Assembly: GCF_943912385.1 (NCBI RefSeq)
Contig: NZ_CALTTY010000011.1
Coordinates: 1-49,970 of the forward strand
Length of the DNA stretch: 49,970 nucleotides
Direction: 5' to 3'
From: an uncultured Anaerococcus sp.
GTDB taxonomy: Bacteria > Bacillota > Clostridia > Tissierellales > Peptoniphilaceae
Under the pieces are notes generated by a model, which saw nothing but the letters and a program-made list of their open reading frames with translations, was not told the origin of the DNA and made no database searches. The translations under genes and the position numbers were made by a program. Positions 1 to 8,965 of this stretch are shown here, one piece after another; positions within the stretch are counted from its first letter, which is position 1; every line of letters begins with the position of its first letter.

Positions 1-37
1 CGTTAATCCTGAGCCAGGATCAAACTCTCATTAAAAA
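1..37 (-). rRNA. rrs: 16S ribosomal RNA, 5' end only
   Basis: Read on the minus strand, the first bases give the universal 16S start (GAGTTTGATCCTGGCTCAG). The gene runs leftwards out of the window, so only its first ~37 bases are visible. The exact 5' end is estimated from the usual 6-8 bases before GAGAGTTTG. Three promoters lie behind it, so this is the head of an rRNA operon. Confidence 0.95.
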
Positions 38-108
38 TTTGTAATGAAAGTCTATCGATCTAGACTCAATTCATTTACATCTGACTAAAATCAAATGCGT
101 GATTTAAA

Positions 109-260
109 ATTCTTTTTTCAAGAATCATTACTGTAAAGAAATTAACTAGGTTATAGTTGTTATTCTCTTAAAGTAATTATTTATATTCCTTATTAGGAAT
201 GTAAGTAATTAACTTTATCAATCTTCTATATAATTTTTATCGATAAGATTATATCTTATC
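109..260 (-). other. rRNA leader with small hairpins
   Basis: The transcribed leader holds a near-perfect palindrome at 242-260 (GATAAGAT, 3 bases, ATCTTATC), a small hairpin around 190-203 (CCTTATTAGG), and at 109-127 a minus-strand TTCTTGAAAA segment resembling boxA antitermination signals (Bacillus boxA is TGCTCTTTGAAAA). The boxA reading is tentative. No coding sequence was found between 38 and 627. Confidence 0.35.
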
Positions 261-295
261 AAGGTTCAATGCCGCTTTGTTGTTGCGACTCTTAT

Positions 296-324
296 ATAAT
301 ACCACTTAAGTTTTATCTTGTCAA
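296..324 (-). promoter_or_regulatory. rRNA promoter P1 (closest to 16S)
   Basis: On the minus strand a perfect -35 TTGACA (319-324) is followed after 17 bases by -10 TATTAT (296-301). It is the nearest of three evenly built promoters, about 100 bases apart. It leaves a leader of roughly 250 bases before 16S. Confidence 0.8.
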
Positions 325-391
325 ATGTTTTTTGAAGTTTTTCTCAAAAAATTGACTTTTCGACTTAAATGCCTTAAGCAGCATTAATATT

Positions 392-420
392 AGTGTACGA
401 TAAAGATTTTGTATTGTCAA
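392..420 (-). promoter_or_regulatory. rRNA promoter P2
   Basis: Minus-strand TTGACA (415-420), a 17-base spacer, then TACACT (392-397). This is the middle member of the tandem set driving the rRNA operon. Confidence 0.7.
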
Positions 421-477
421 ATAATTTTCTCAAATATTTTTTCGGTCCGTGAGAACCTCTCTTTAACGTGCCTTATT

Positions 478-506
478 ATAATACTAGGTATTTTTACCCT
501 TGTCAA
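478..506 (-). promoter_or_regulatory. rRNA promoter P3 (most distal)
   Basis: Minus-strand TTGACA (501-506), a 17-base spacer, then TATTAT (478-483). It has the same architecture as P1. The AT-rich stretch just upstream on the minus strand (507-540) could act as an UP element, but that is only inferred. Confidence 0.75.
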
Positions 507-627
507 ATGTATTTTTTATTTTTTTACTAAGTTCTTATTTATCTCTAACTTCCTTCTATAAATATGTCTATATTGTGCAGGCAAGATAATTTAGTTTCTT
601 ATATTTACTTTAACTGGTTTTCCTTAC

Positions 628-652
628 AAAAAAAGCAGGTCATTTTGACCTA
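628..652 (-). terminator. Rho-independent terminator of ugp operon
   Basis: On the minus strand the hairpin AGGTCA/TGACCT (637-651) is followed by a run of seven Ts. It sits 23 bases after the ugpC stop and separates the ugp operon from the rRNA promoters, which read in the same direction. Confidence 0.8.
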
Positions 653-674
653 CTATTTTCTGTTCATTTACAAT

Positions 675-1868
675 TCAATATTTTACTTTTTCGCTTGCTA
701 ATTTTTCTTCTTTTAAAGTTTCGTTATTTATCGTATGTTCTATTAGTATATTTTTAATATCTGTTTTCTTTTCTGGGTATGATATACATTCTTCTGTATT
801 TATATCAAATAGATAAGTATTTTCCAAATTAATACTGATTGGTATTTCTCTTTTTGTCACTATTGGATCTTGAGACTTAAAACGAATTACTATTGGTTCC
901 GAATTTTCCTTTATTATATAGCCATAGGTGTCAGATCCCATGTATTCTACGTTGTCAAAAACTACCCTTATATCTGAGTCTTTATCATAAATAAACTCTT
1001 CTGTTCTTATTCCCAAGAGGACTTTAGTATTTTCTGATTCGTAATTTATCAAGTCTTTTATTTTAATTGGTGGTAGTTGACGTTTCTTGCCAAATATTTC
1101 TACGTAAAAGTCTGACCCATCCCTATGTAGATTAGTTTCTATGACATTCATCTTAGGTGATCCTATAAATTGTCCTATAAACCTATTTTTTGGTTTGTAA
1201 TAGAGATTTAGAGGGGTATCAAATTGGACTAGCTCTCCTCCATTTATAACTGCTATCCTATCTCCCATTGTCATTGCTTCTATTTGATCGTGGGTTACAT
1301 AGATGAAGGTTGTTTTTAATTCGTTGTGAAGCCTTACTATCTCTGTTCTCATTTCTACTCTTAATTTAGCGTCCAAGTTTGATAGGGGTTCGTCTAGTAA
1401 GAATACTTTTGGATTTCTAACCATGGCCCTACCTAAGGCTACTCTTTGTCTTTGTCCGCCTGAAAGTTGGGCTGGCTTTCTGTCTAATAATTCTTCTAGC
1501 TTTAATGTTTTTGCTATATTTTCTACTTTTTCGTTGATATCCTTCTTATTTACCTTTTTCATTTTTAAGGCAAAGCCCATATTTTCTCTAATTGTCATAT
1601 GAGGGTATAGGGCGTAGGATTGAAATACCATCGCTATATCTCTGTCTTTAGATGACACGTCGTTCATAACTTTATCATCAACAAGAAATTTTCCTTCTGA
1701 TATGTTTTCAAGGCCTGCTATCATCCTAAGTGTTGTTGATTTGCCGCATCCTGAAGGTCCTACCAAGACTACAAACTCTTCATCTTTTATGTCTAAATTC
1801 ATATTTTTTACTGCTTCAAAACCGTTGTCATAGATTTTTGAAACATTTTCTAATTTTACTCTTGCCAT
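675..1868 (-). CDS. ugpC: ABC transporter ATPase, UgpC/MalK type
   Basis: Cytoplasmic ATPase (397 aa) energising the UgpAE permease. Visible motifs: Walker A GPSGCGKST (about residues 37-45), Q-loop VFQSYALYPH, signature LSGGQRQR, Walker B VFLLDEPLSNLD, and the H-loop THDQ. After about residue 235 comes the C-terminal regulatory OB-type domain typical of the MalK/UgpC/MsmX group, giving the usual longer length. The gene starts one base after the ugpE stop and ends the operon just before a terminator. MalK and UgpC ATPases are hard to tell apart by sequence and sometimes serve several importers; the Ugp name rests on the neighbours. A second gene of this family lies at 46777-47892. Confidence 0.88.
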   Translation of the reverse strand: MARVKLENVSKIYDNGFEAVKNMNLDIKDEEFVVLVGPSGCGKSTTLRMIAGLENISEGKFLVDDKVMNDVSSKDRDIAMVFQSYALYPHMTIRENMGFALKMKKVNKKDINEKVENIAKTLKLEELLDRKPAQLSGGQRQRVALGRAMVRNPKVFLLDEPLSNLDAKLRVEMRTEIVRLHNELKTTFIYVTHDQIEAMTMGDRIAVINGGELVQFDTPLNLYYKPKNRFIGQFIGSPKMNVIETNLHRDGSDFYVEIFGKKRQLPPIKIKDLINYESENTKVLLGIRTEEFIYDKDSDIRVVFDNVEYMGSDTYGYIIKENSEPIVIRFKSQDPIVTKREIPISINLENTYLFDINTEECISYPEKKTDIKNILIEHTINNETLKEEKLASEKVKY

Positions 1869-1869
1869 T

Positions 1870-2751
1870 TTATCCCTTTACTGCTCCTGTTGTTAGTCCT
1901 TTTACCATGTTTTTCTGAGCGAACATAAATATTATAAGTGATGGTATCATACAAATTACAACTCCTGCTATCATTAATAACATTGATTGGGCGTCTGCTG
2001 AGTTTAGCATCGATATACCAATTTGAACTGTTCTATACCTGTCAGAACCTGTTATTAGCAAAGGCCACATATACATATTCCATGCTCCTAGGAAGGACTG
2101 AACTGCTAAGGCTCCAATTGTTGGTTTTGATAGGGGAATTAGGATTCTAAAAATAAAGCCTAGATCACTTGTCCCATCCATCTTGCTTGCTTCGTATATA
2201 TCCATCGGAAAAGACTGAAAAGCCTGTCTAAACAAAAATATTCCCATAGCGCTTGTTAGGTAGGGTGCTACCAGTCCAAAAAATGAATCTGTAAAGCCCC
2301 AACCAGATATCATCAAAAAATTTGATATTATTGTTGTTTCTCCAGGTATCATTGTTGTTGCCATAATTATTGCAAACAAAAGCCCCTTCTTTTTGAAATT
2401 TAAGAAGTGAAGAGCGAAGGCTGCAAAAATTGCTGTCATGGTTTGAAAAAATGTTATTATTATGGATACTATTAGCGAATTTACTATATATCCTTCTATA
2501 GGAGCAATTTTAAATACATCCTTGTAATTTTCTAAGCTTGGATTTGCTGTAAAAAAAGTTTTATTGTATAGCTCATAGGAAGGCTTAATACTCATTACAA
2601 AAGCATAGATTATTGGAAATAATACAAAAGCCACCACAATTATATTTAAAACTAATCTTATACCTGTGGCCTTATCTATTTTTTTACTTCTTGGCTTTGC
2701 GGTTTTATTAAAGAGCCTTAAGTTATCTATATTATTACTTGTTCTTTGCAT
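1870..2751 (-). CDS. ugpE: Glycerol-3-phosphate ABC permease, UgpE type
   Basis: Inner-membrane permease of the MalG/UgpE family with six hydrophobic segments and the EAA loop EASKMDGTSDLGFIFRILIPLSKP, the ATPase contact site. The frame stays open upstream to 2778, but the start MQRTSNN at 2751 is chosen because GGAG lies seven bases before it; this gives 293 aa and a 17-base overlap with the end of ugpA. The C-terminus has the family ending QKNMVKGLTTGAVKG. It pairs with the next-upstream permease to form the heterodimeric channel. Confidence 0.88.
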   Translation of the reverse strand: MQRTSNNIDNLRLFNKTAKPRSKKIDKATGIRLVLNIIVVAFVLFPIIYAFVMSIKPSYELYNKTFFTANPSLENYKDVFKIAPIEGYIVNSLIVSIIITFFQTMTAIFAAFALHFLNFKKKGLLFAIIMATTMIPGETTIISNFLMISGWGFTDSFFGLVAPYLTSAMGIFLFRQAFQSFPMDIYEASKMDGTSDLGFIFRILIPLSKPTIGALAVQSFLGAWNMYMWPLLITGSDRYRTVQIGISMLNSADAQSMLLMIAGVVICMIPSLIIFMFAQKNMVKGLTTGAVKG

Positions 2752-3595
2752 TTTTTGCTCCGTTCGACCTAAAGGCAATAATTGTTAATACCATTACTAT
2801 AAAGAATAAAACCACCGATTCAGCTGATGCGTATCCATACTTGTAGTTCATAAAGGCATTTTTGTAAATATCGTGGACTATAACATTGGTTGATTCACCT
2901 GGTCCACCCTGGGTTAATAATTTAATTTGTCCAAAAGATTGGAAGGCGTTTATAATATTTGTCACAACCACAAAAAACATAATAGGTCTAATCGATGGCA
3001 GGGTTACGTTTTTAAACTGGTTAAAGGAATTTGCCCCATCCATTGATGCAGCCTCGTACAAACTATCGTCTATTCCTGCAAGACCTGATGAAAAATACAA
3101 AAAATTAAGACCTGAATTTAGCCAAGCTGTGAGTACTCCTACGCTTAGTAAGGCCCAACTAGGATCTGCTAGCCAATTTATATTTGTTTTTAATATAACA
3201 TTTAAAATACCAACAGACTGGTTTAGCATTACTCTAAATACCAAGGCCATACCCGATGAAGCTATAGCTATGGGCAAGGAGTAGGCTGCTGAAAAAAGTC
3301 TTATAGCTGGAAAATTAATCCTACATAAAAGAGCTGTAGCAAATCCTAAGATAACTCCTAAGACTACTACTATTAATACATATATAAAAGTCACTTTTAT
3401 ACTATTCCAAAAAGATGGTGAAGATAAAAGATCTGTATAATTTTCTAAGCCAATAAAAAGTGTATTATTTCCCATATTATCCGTAGCGTACAGACTACGA
3501 ATTATAGTCTGTACGAATGGATAAAATACAAATATCACTAATAGAGCCAGGGCTGGTAGCATGTACAAGTAGGCTTTATTATTGTATTTTCTCAT
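2735..3595 (-). CDS. ugpA: Glycerol-3-phosphate ABC permease, UgpA type
   Basis: Inner-membrane permease of the MalF/UgpA family, 286 aa with six membrane segments. The EAA loop reads YEAASMDGANSFNQFKNVTLPSIRP, and the FQSFGQIKLLTQGGPGEST region is characteristic of this family. The ATG overlaps the ugpB stop as ATGA, so translation is probably coupled. It forms the translocation pore with UgpE. Confidence 0.88.
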   Translation of the reverse strand: MRKYNNKAYLYMLPALALLVIFVFYPFVQTIIRSLYATDNMGNNTLFIGLENYTDLLSSPSFWNSIKVTFIYVLIVVVLGVILGFATALLCRINFPAIRLFSAAYSLPIAIASSGMALVFRVMLNQSVGILNVILKTNINWLADPSWALLSVGVLTAWLNSGLNFLYFSSGLAGIDDSLYEAASMDGANSFNQFKNVTLPSIRPIMFFVVVTNIINAFQSFGQIKLLTQGGPGESTNVIVHDIYKNAFMNYKYGYASAESVVLFFIVMVLTIIAFRSNGAKNAKNK

Positions 3596-4977
3596 TTTTT
3601 GTTAACCTTATTGTAAGATTCTAAAGCCTTATCGATTTCTTCTGACATTTTTTCGCTAGCTTCTTCAGGGCTTAGCTTGTCATTTAACATCTCTTCAATA
3701 TATTTTTCTATAATCTGACGGGATTCTTGGAAAACTGTCGCAAGGGCTCCTTGGTCTTCTGGTTTTGAATCGTGTAATTGTTCAATAGCTGTTTCAAATT
3801 GTGGGGATTTCTTTATTAATTCCTTGAAATCATCAGTATCAAGTACTCCCTTATTAACTGGGAAATAACCTGTATTTGCATTCCAATAAGTTTGAGAATC
3901 AACACTTACCAAAAACTTGATAAAATCCCAAGTTCCCTTCATTTTTTCTTCATCGCCTGAGTTTAATGCATATAGTGAAGCGCCACCAATTGATACGCCG
4001 TGGTCATCACTTGCCTTTACTCCAGGAAAATACGCTGTACCTACTTCAAACCTGTCTCCAACTTCTGATAGAATTTGTGCAAGAGATGCAGTAGATGCAA
4101 AGCACATGGCACTGGTGCCGGCTTTAAATTCTGGATCGCCGCCTTGTTTACCAACATTTGGTGCAATACCCTCATCTTTTAATTCTTTCCAAGCTGTAAG
4201 GATATTTTTAACTCCGCCATTTTCCTCAAAAACAGTTTTGCTTGGGTTAGCATCTCTACCATTGTTATTGTCAAATAATTCTAGACCTTGTTTGCTCATA
4301 AATTGTTCAACCCACCAACCGTAAACACTCATAGAAATTGGCATCTCAGTCACACCAGAGTCTTTTAGCTTTTTACCAACTTCTTCCATCTCTTCAAGAG
4401 ATTTTGGTACTTCAACTCCTGCCTCATCAAGCATATCTTTGTTGTAATATAAAAGTGGGGTTGAGGAGTTAAATGGCATAGAATTTAGTTTTTCATCAAC
4501 TGTATAGTAGGCGAGAAGATTATCTTCAAGTTGACTAGTATCATAATTATCTTCATCAACAAAATCTTGGATAGGTTTGATTAAACCGGAATCAATCATA
4601 TATCTTGTACCAAGGTCAAAAACTTGTACAAGATCAGCTCCAACATCCTTACCTGATGCAGATGATCTAAGTTTAGTTAAAGCGTCATCGTATTCACCTT
4701 GAAATTCTGCCTTAACCATGTATTTGTCTTGAGAATTGTTATACTCTTCTACAAGGTGGTCAATAGCGTCATTAAGGTTACCACCCATTGAATGCCAAAA
4801 AACTATAGTTGTTTTGCCATTTGCATCGGTTTTACCATCTTCTTTTTTAACTTCTTCACTACTAGCAGCCTGATCTTTGTTTTCTTCCTTCGCTGCATCT
4901 TCATTACGACCTGCGCAGGCAGTTAAGCTAACAAACATCAACACTAGCATAAGCCTGGTAAAGATTTTTTTAAACAT
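3592..4977 (-). CDS. ugpB: Glycerol-3-phosphate-binding lipoprotein, UgpB type
   Basis: Extracellular lipid-anchored solute-binding protein. The start at 4977 (MFKKIFTRL) has a good GGAGG site; a longer open frame to 5043 has none. The signal peptide ends in the lipobox LTAC, giving Cys21, followed by an acidic linker. The mature part starts FWHSMGG and contains PFNSSTPLLYYNKD and IGGASLYAL, which strongly resemble E. coli UgpB (FWHSM, PFNSSTPVLYYNKD, IGGASLWV from memory). The substrate is therefore probably glycerol-3-phosphate or glycerophosphodiesters; a sugar cannot be excluded. A possible minus-strand promoter (TTGACA at 5038-5043, then a weak TGTAGT after 17 bases) precedes it. Confidence 0.85.
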   Translation of the reverse strand: MFKKIFTRLMLVLMFVSLTACAGRNEDAAKEENKDQAASSEEVKKEDGKTDANGKTTIVFWHSMGGNLNDAIDHLVEEYNNSQDKYMVKAEFQGEYDDALTKLRSSASGKDVGADLVQVFDLGTRYMIDSGLIKPIQDFVDEDNYDTSQLEDNLLAYYTVDEKLNSMPFNSSTPLLYYNKDMLDEAGVEVPKSLEEMEEVGKKLKDSGVTEMPISMSVYGWWVEQFMSKQGLELFDNNNGRDANPSKTVFEENGGVKNILTAWKELKDEGIAPNVGKQGGDPEFKAGTSAMCFASTASLAQILSEVGDRFEVGTAYFPGVKASDDHGVSIGGASLYALNSGDEEKMKGTWDFIKFLVSVDSQTYWNANTGYFPVNKGVLDTDDFKELIKKSPQFETAIEQLHDSKPEDQGALATVFQESRQIIEKYIEEMLNDKLSPEEASEKMSEEIDKALESYNKVNKK

Positions 4978-5094
4978 AGTTCCTCCAAATATAAATTCAA
5001 AATACAAATTTCTTACTACAAGAGTATAAAGGATATTTGTCAAAAGTATTTTTTATAATTGTAAAATTTAAGTAAAACTTAAACGTAAGCCTTA

Positions 5095-5817
5095 TTATTT
5101 GTTCTTCTTCATTAAAATTTGACCAACACGATTAGGAAAATCAGTAATAAGACCTGTAATGCCGTCTTTTACACATTGTCCAAAATCATAATCAGAAATA
5201 CCAAACCAAAGATTAATACCTATATTATTTTCCTTAAATTTCTCTATAAGATCTGCATCAACAGAGAAGTTCAGAGGATGAAAATATTCACAACCTAGAT
5301 TTTTTACATAAGCCCAAGGCCTATAAAGTCTTGAAGACTCTAAGACACCACAGTTAATATTTTTATCAATATTTTTTACCCTAACAAGGCTTTCGTGATT
5401 AAAGGAAGAAATAATAATTTTATCTTTAAGATCATAGGCTTTAATCATTTCATAAATTTTTTCTTCTATCTCAGGATAATCGATAATGGAGTTTTTAATC
5501 TCAATATTAGTAAGAAAGTCCTTATCCTTAATAAAATCAAAATATTCTTCAAGGGTTGGAATTTTTTCCTCATAGGCTGGGAAAAGTTTGCTAGCATTGG
5601 CAGTTTTTAACTCCCTAAGAGTGAAATCTTTCACAAACCCCTCTATATCAGTAGTCCTATCTAGTTTTTCATCGTGAATAATAACAAGTTCCTTATCCTT
5701 AGTCAGATGGACATCAAATTCGACACCATCCGATCCTATTTCAAAAGCTTTCCTAAAAGCAAGCATAGTATTTTCCGGAAACTTTCCATTATATCCTCTG
5801 TGAGCAATATTTAACAT
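5095..5817 (-). CDS. Glycerophosphodiester phosphodiesterase
   Basis: Hydrolyses glycerophosphodiesters to glycerol-3-phosphate and an alcohol. The 240-aa protein has the family HRG signature near the start (NIAHRGYNGKFPENT), then EFDVHLTKD with metal-binding residues, a second catalytic His in IHDEKLDRTT, and IEIK in the barrel. There is no signal peptide, so it acts in the cytoplasm. Start codon is preceded by AAAGGAGAA. It lies 117 bases upstream of ugpB on the same strand and supplies the link from imported diesters to glycerol-3-phosphate, as UgpQ does. A weak promoter candidate is TTTACT-N17-TATTTA at 5840-5868 (minus). Confidence 0.9.
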   Translation of the reverse strand: MLNIAHRGYNGKFPENTMLAFRKAFEIGSDGVEFDVHLTKDKELVIIHDEKLDRTTDIEGFVKDFTLRELKTANASKLFPAYEEKIPTLEEYFDFIKDKDFLTNIEIKNSIIDYPEIEEKIYEMIKAYDLKDKIIISSFNHESLVRVKNIDKNINCGVLESSRLYRPWAYVKNLGCEYFHPLNFSVDADLIEKFKENNIGINLWFGISDYDFGQCVKDGITGLITDFPNRVGQILMKKNK

Positions 5818-5966
5818 ACTTTCTCCTTTACTTTTTCTTTAAATATTAGCCTAATTTTGTTAAGTAAATATTAAGTCGAGGTAAATTTTAAATGAAAATA
5901 ATACTTCTAAATTCTTATCCAAATTGTAAAATACCTATAGTTTTAATAAAGTTTTTAATTATATTT

Positions 5967-5992
5967 TGTAACATTTTTCAAACTCAATCGTT
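5967..5992 (+). promoter_or_regulatory. ECF-type autoregulatory promoter
   Basis: TGTAAC (5967-5972), exactly 16 bases, then CGTT (5989-5992). This fits the ECF promoter shape known in Bacillus (TGAAAC-N16-CGT for SigW/SigM; TGTAAC for SigX). It is placed 60 bases before the sigma gene, as expected for self-activation. A housekeeping alternative would need a poor -35. Confidence 0.55.
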
Positions 5993-6051
5993 ATTATAGT
6001 AGAAAGGCTCTTAACTGGGTTAGAGTATTTCATATAAGCGAGGAAATTGGT

Positions 6052-6543
6052 ATGGATTTTACTGAAATTTATGAAGATTACAATAGGGATGTATATAGGT
6101 TTACCCTAAGCCTTTGTCACAACGAGGACTTAGCCATTGACATTTGCCACGAGACCTTTGCCAAGTCCATGGATAAGATAGACACTTTTGATGGTTCGCA
6201 AGATATAAGGGCCTGGCTTTTTACCATTGCTCGTAATACTCTCTACGATTTTTACAGAAAAAATAATAAAATAAATCTCGATTATGACCTATCCTTAGTT
6301 GAGGATAAGAAAATTTCCTTTGTCGAAGACCTTGCCGACAAGGACCTTGCTTTTAAAGTCCATACCTTTCTCCATACCATGAAAGAACCCTACAAGGAGG
6401 TCTTTAACCTCAGAGTCTTTGGCGAGCTCGATTATAAAAGTATCGGTCAAATTTTTAGCAAAACCGATACCCGGGCTAGGGTCACCTTTTATAGGGCCAA
6501 GAATATGATTATAGATTATTTGGAGGAAGAAAATGAAATATGA
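6052..6543 (+). CDS. ECF-family RNA polymerase sigma factor
   Basis: Extracytoplasmic-function sigma factor of 163 aa, the normal length, with only regions 2 and 4. Region 2 is seen around residues 5-70 (YNRDVYRFTLSLC, LAIDICHETF, AWLFTIARNTLYDFYR), which binds the -10. Region 4 spans about residues 100-155 (MKEPYKEVFNLRVFGELDYKSIGQIFS, then TRARVTFYRAK), the -35-binding helix-turn-helix. It overlaps the anti-sigma gene by 11 bases, so the two are translationally coupled, and it is preceded by an ECF-like promoter. The inducing stress cannot be read from sequence. Confidence 0.92.
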   Translation: MDFTEIYEDYNRDVYRFTLSLCHNEDLAIDICHETFAKSMDKIDTFDGSQDIRAWLFTIARNTLYDFYRKNNKINLDYDLSLVEDKKISFVEDLADKDLAFKVHTFLHTMKEPYKEVFNLRVFGELDYKSIGQIFSKTDTRARVTFYRAKNMIIDYLEEENEI

Positions 6544-7111
6544 ATGCGATATTGTTAAGGACTTGATGCCTTTGTATGTTGATGATGTTTTAAGCGAAAA
6601 TTCTAAAAAATTTGTAGAAGACCACATAAATTCTTGTGAATCTTGCAAGAAATATTACGAAAAATTATCAAGTGAAATAAAAATTCCTGTTAGCAAAGAA
6701 GTTAGGTTTTCTGATCTTAGACCAATTGAATACCTTAAATCAAATCTTTCTAAGAAAATTATAAAAAAAGTTTTGGCAACTGTGCTTGCTGTAGGTCTCT
6801 GTGTGGGAGCTTTTATTTTCGCCACACTTTATAAATTGCCAGTTGATCCGCAAATGATGGATTTTTATGTAAATGATAATAATTTGAGGATGGAATACCA
6901 AGAAAAAGGTGATATTCTTTTTAGCGTTGGACAGTCTTGGGGAGATGATAGTAAAGTTTGGACCATTCATTTATATCAAACTCCATGGGAAAGATACATT
7001 GCGCCTTTGTATAGAAAAGAAAATTATACTTTTGACTTCATGCGCTTATACGAGGTCGATAAACTTTATGATAGTAATGGAAATATATTGTGGGAAAAAG
7101 ATAATAAATAA
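6533..7111 (+). CDS. Membrane anti-sigma factor with zinc finger
   Basis: Probable partner that holds the upstream sigma factor at the membrane. The N-terminus (residues 1-45) has an anti-sigma zinc finger: Cys5, then HINSCESC with the HxxxCxxC spacing. One membrane helix follows at about residues 79-98 (KVLATVLAVGLCVGAFIFATL). The ~95-residue extracytoplasmic tail has no family I recognise and is presumably the sensor. It overlaps the sigma gene by 11 bases and is followed by a terminator. Confidence 0.85.
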   Translation: MKYECDIVKDLMPLYVDDVLSENSKKFVEDHINSCESCKKYYEKLSSEIKIPVSKEVRFSDLRPIEYLKSNLSKKIIKKVLATVLAVGLCVGAFIFATLYKLPVDPQMMDFYVNDNNLRMEYQEKGDILFSVGQSWGDDSKVWTIHLYQTPWERYIAPLYRKENYTFDFMRLYEVDKLYDSNGNILWEKDNK

Positions 7112-7121
7112 TTTGGGCAGA

Positions 7122-7156
7122 AAAATACCCTCTTTGCTTGGCAAGGAGGGTATTTT
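7122..7156. terminator. Bidirectional terminator between anti-sigma and pepF
   Basis: Inverted repeat AAAATACCCTC / GAGGGTATTTT with a short inner GC / GCAAG region. A-runs on the left and T-runs on the right let it stop both converging transcripts. Confidence 0.85.
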
Positions 7157-7167
7157 GGTGATTTTTA

Positions 7168-8946
7168 TTATAAAATTGCTTCTCTTAAGTCTTTCATAGC
7201 ATCTCTTGCTACATCCATTGCAGCTTGCATGGCGTCTTTATTGGTCATGTCTACTCCTGCTTTTTTGAGGACTTCGATTGGGTATTCGCTTTCGCCTGCT
7301 TTTAGGAAACCTAGGTAGGCGTCTCTGTCTTCGTCAGTTCCCTTTAGGATTTTTTGTGATAGGGCTACTGCGCTCATGAAGCCTGTTGCGTATTGGAATA
7401 CATAGTAGAACATATAGAAGTGTGGGATTCTTGACCATTCTGCTGCTATATAATCGTCTACTTCTATGTCTTTTCCAAAGAGGTCTTCATTTAGTTCTTT
7501 GTAGATTGCGTGGAGTCTTTCAGCTGGGATTGGTTCACCAGCTTCTACTAGTTTATTTACCTTGTGTTCAAAGTCTGCAAACATTGTTTGTCTAAATACT
7601 GTTGATTTAAATTGGTTTACAAAGTAATTTAGTAGGTATTTTGTTTCAGCTTCTGACTGGCTGTTTTTTAGCATATAATCTAGGAGCAATAGCTCATTGG
7701 TTGTTGAAGCTATTTCTGCTAGGAATATTGAGTAGGAGCCATAGTGGTATGGTTGCTCACGTCTTGTGTAGTAAGAGTGCATGGAGTGGCCTAGTTCGTG
7801 GATTATGGTGAATAGGTCGTTTATTGAATTTGTATGGTTTAGAAGTATGAATGGTTGGGTGTCATAGGATCCTGATGAGTAGGCACCAGATCTTTTGCCT
7901 TCGTTTGGCATAACGTCAAACCATCTTGTTTCAAAACCTTCTTTTGCAACTTTTACATATTCTTCGCCTAGAGGTTTTATTGCTTCAAGAACAATTTCTT
8001 TTGCTTCGTCAAAGTCGATTTGTCTATCGTAATCTTCTACTAATGGGACGTATATATCGTGGAATCCTAATTCATCAACACCAAGGTATTCTTTCCTAAG
8101 TGTGGTGTAGTCTCTGTGGATATCAGCGTTGTCATGGACCACTTCTAGTAGGTTGTCATAGATTTCTTCTGGAAGGTTGTTTGCTGATAGGCTCATTTGT
8201 CTGGCTGATTCGTAGCCTCTAAGTTTAGATTCTACATTATGGGCTGTAATTTCTCCATCTAGGGTAGATGCTAGGGTATTTGAATATTGCCTATAGGTTT
8301 TGTAATATTTTTCATAAACTTCGCGTCTAAAATCTCTGTCTGGATCTTCTTGAAGTGTTACGAAGTTTGCGTTTGAAATCTTGATTTCTTCGCCGTCTTT
8401 TTCCACACTTGGGAATGTTAGGTCAGCGTTGTTGAAAATCATGTATGAGTTTTGTGGATTATTTTTAAGTTTGCCGAAAGCAGCTAGGATTGACTCACTT
8501 TTTTCATCAAGGACATGGTCCTTGGCCCTAAAGAAATCTTCAAAATAGTGTTTTAAATATGAAATCTCCTCGTCTTCTAGGTAGGAGTCGATAACTTTTT
8601 TATCTGTAGATAGGATTTCTGGTCTGATAAAGGATAGGTCGCTTGCTGCATTTACATAGGTGTTTTGAGCAACCTGGCTCATCTCTTGGTACTTTGTTAC
8701 TGTTGTATCTTCGTCTGATCTTAAGGATGAATATACATAGGCCTTTTCCATTTTCCTTGAAAATTCTTCTTCTAGCTTTAGGTAGGCCTTAAAGGTGTCG
8801 AGGTCTTTTGTTAGCTTACCCTTATATTCCTTAAGTTTTTCTACAAGGGATTTTACCTCTTCGATATCCTCATAAAAGCCCTCATCATCAGTATATATAG
8901 ATGAGGTGTCCCATTTCAGTCTTTCTTCTACTTCACTTCTTTTCAT
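7168..8946 (-). CDS. pepF: Oligoendopeptidase F (M3B metallopeptidase)
   Basis: Cytoplasmic zinc peptidase that cuts medium-length peptides. 592 aa is the family's normal length. The zinc site HELGH sits at residues 383-387 (His383, Glu384, His387) with the third ligand expected in AEIASTTNE about 25 residues on. SGAYSSGSYDTQPFILLN, just before the zinc site, is typical of PepF. AGGAGG lies just before the ATG. It is the last gene of a minus-strand cluster, 19 bases after the lipoprotein gene, and fits the peptide uptake system found later in the window. Confidence 0.95.
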   Translation of the reverse strand: MKRSEVEERLKWDTSSIYTDDEGFYEDIEEVKSLVEKLKEYKGKLTKDLDTFKAYLKLEEEFSRKMEKAYVYSSLRSDEDTTVTKYQEMSQVAQNTYVNAASDLSFIRPEILSTDKKVIDSYLEDEEISYLKHYFEDFFRAKDHVLDEKSESILAAFGKLKNNPQNSYMIFNNADLTFPSVEKDGEEIKISNANFVTLQEDPDRDFRREVYEKYYKTYRQYSNTLASTLDGEITAHNVESKLRGYESARQMSLSANNLPEEIYDNLLEVVHDNADIHRDYTTLRKEYLGVDELGFHDIYVPLVEDYDRQIDFDEAKEIVLEAIKPLGEEYVKVAKEGFETRWFDVMPNEGKRSGAYSSGSYDTQPFILLNHTNSINDLFTIIHELGHSMHSYYTRREQPYHYGSYSIFLAEIASTTNELLLLDYMLKNSQSEAETKYLLNYFVNQFKSTVFRQTMFADFEHKVNKLVEAGEPIPAERLHAIYKELNEDLFGKDIEVDDYIAAEWSRIPHFYMFYYVFQYATGFMSAVALSQKILKGTDEDRDAYLGFLKAGESEYPIEVLKKAGVDMTNKDAMQAAMDVARDAMKDLREAIL

Positions 8947-8965
8947 AATCTTCCTCCTCGTATGA

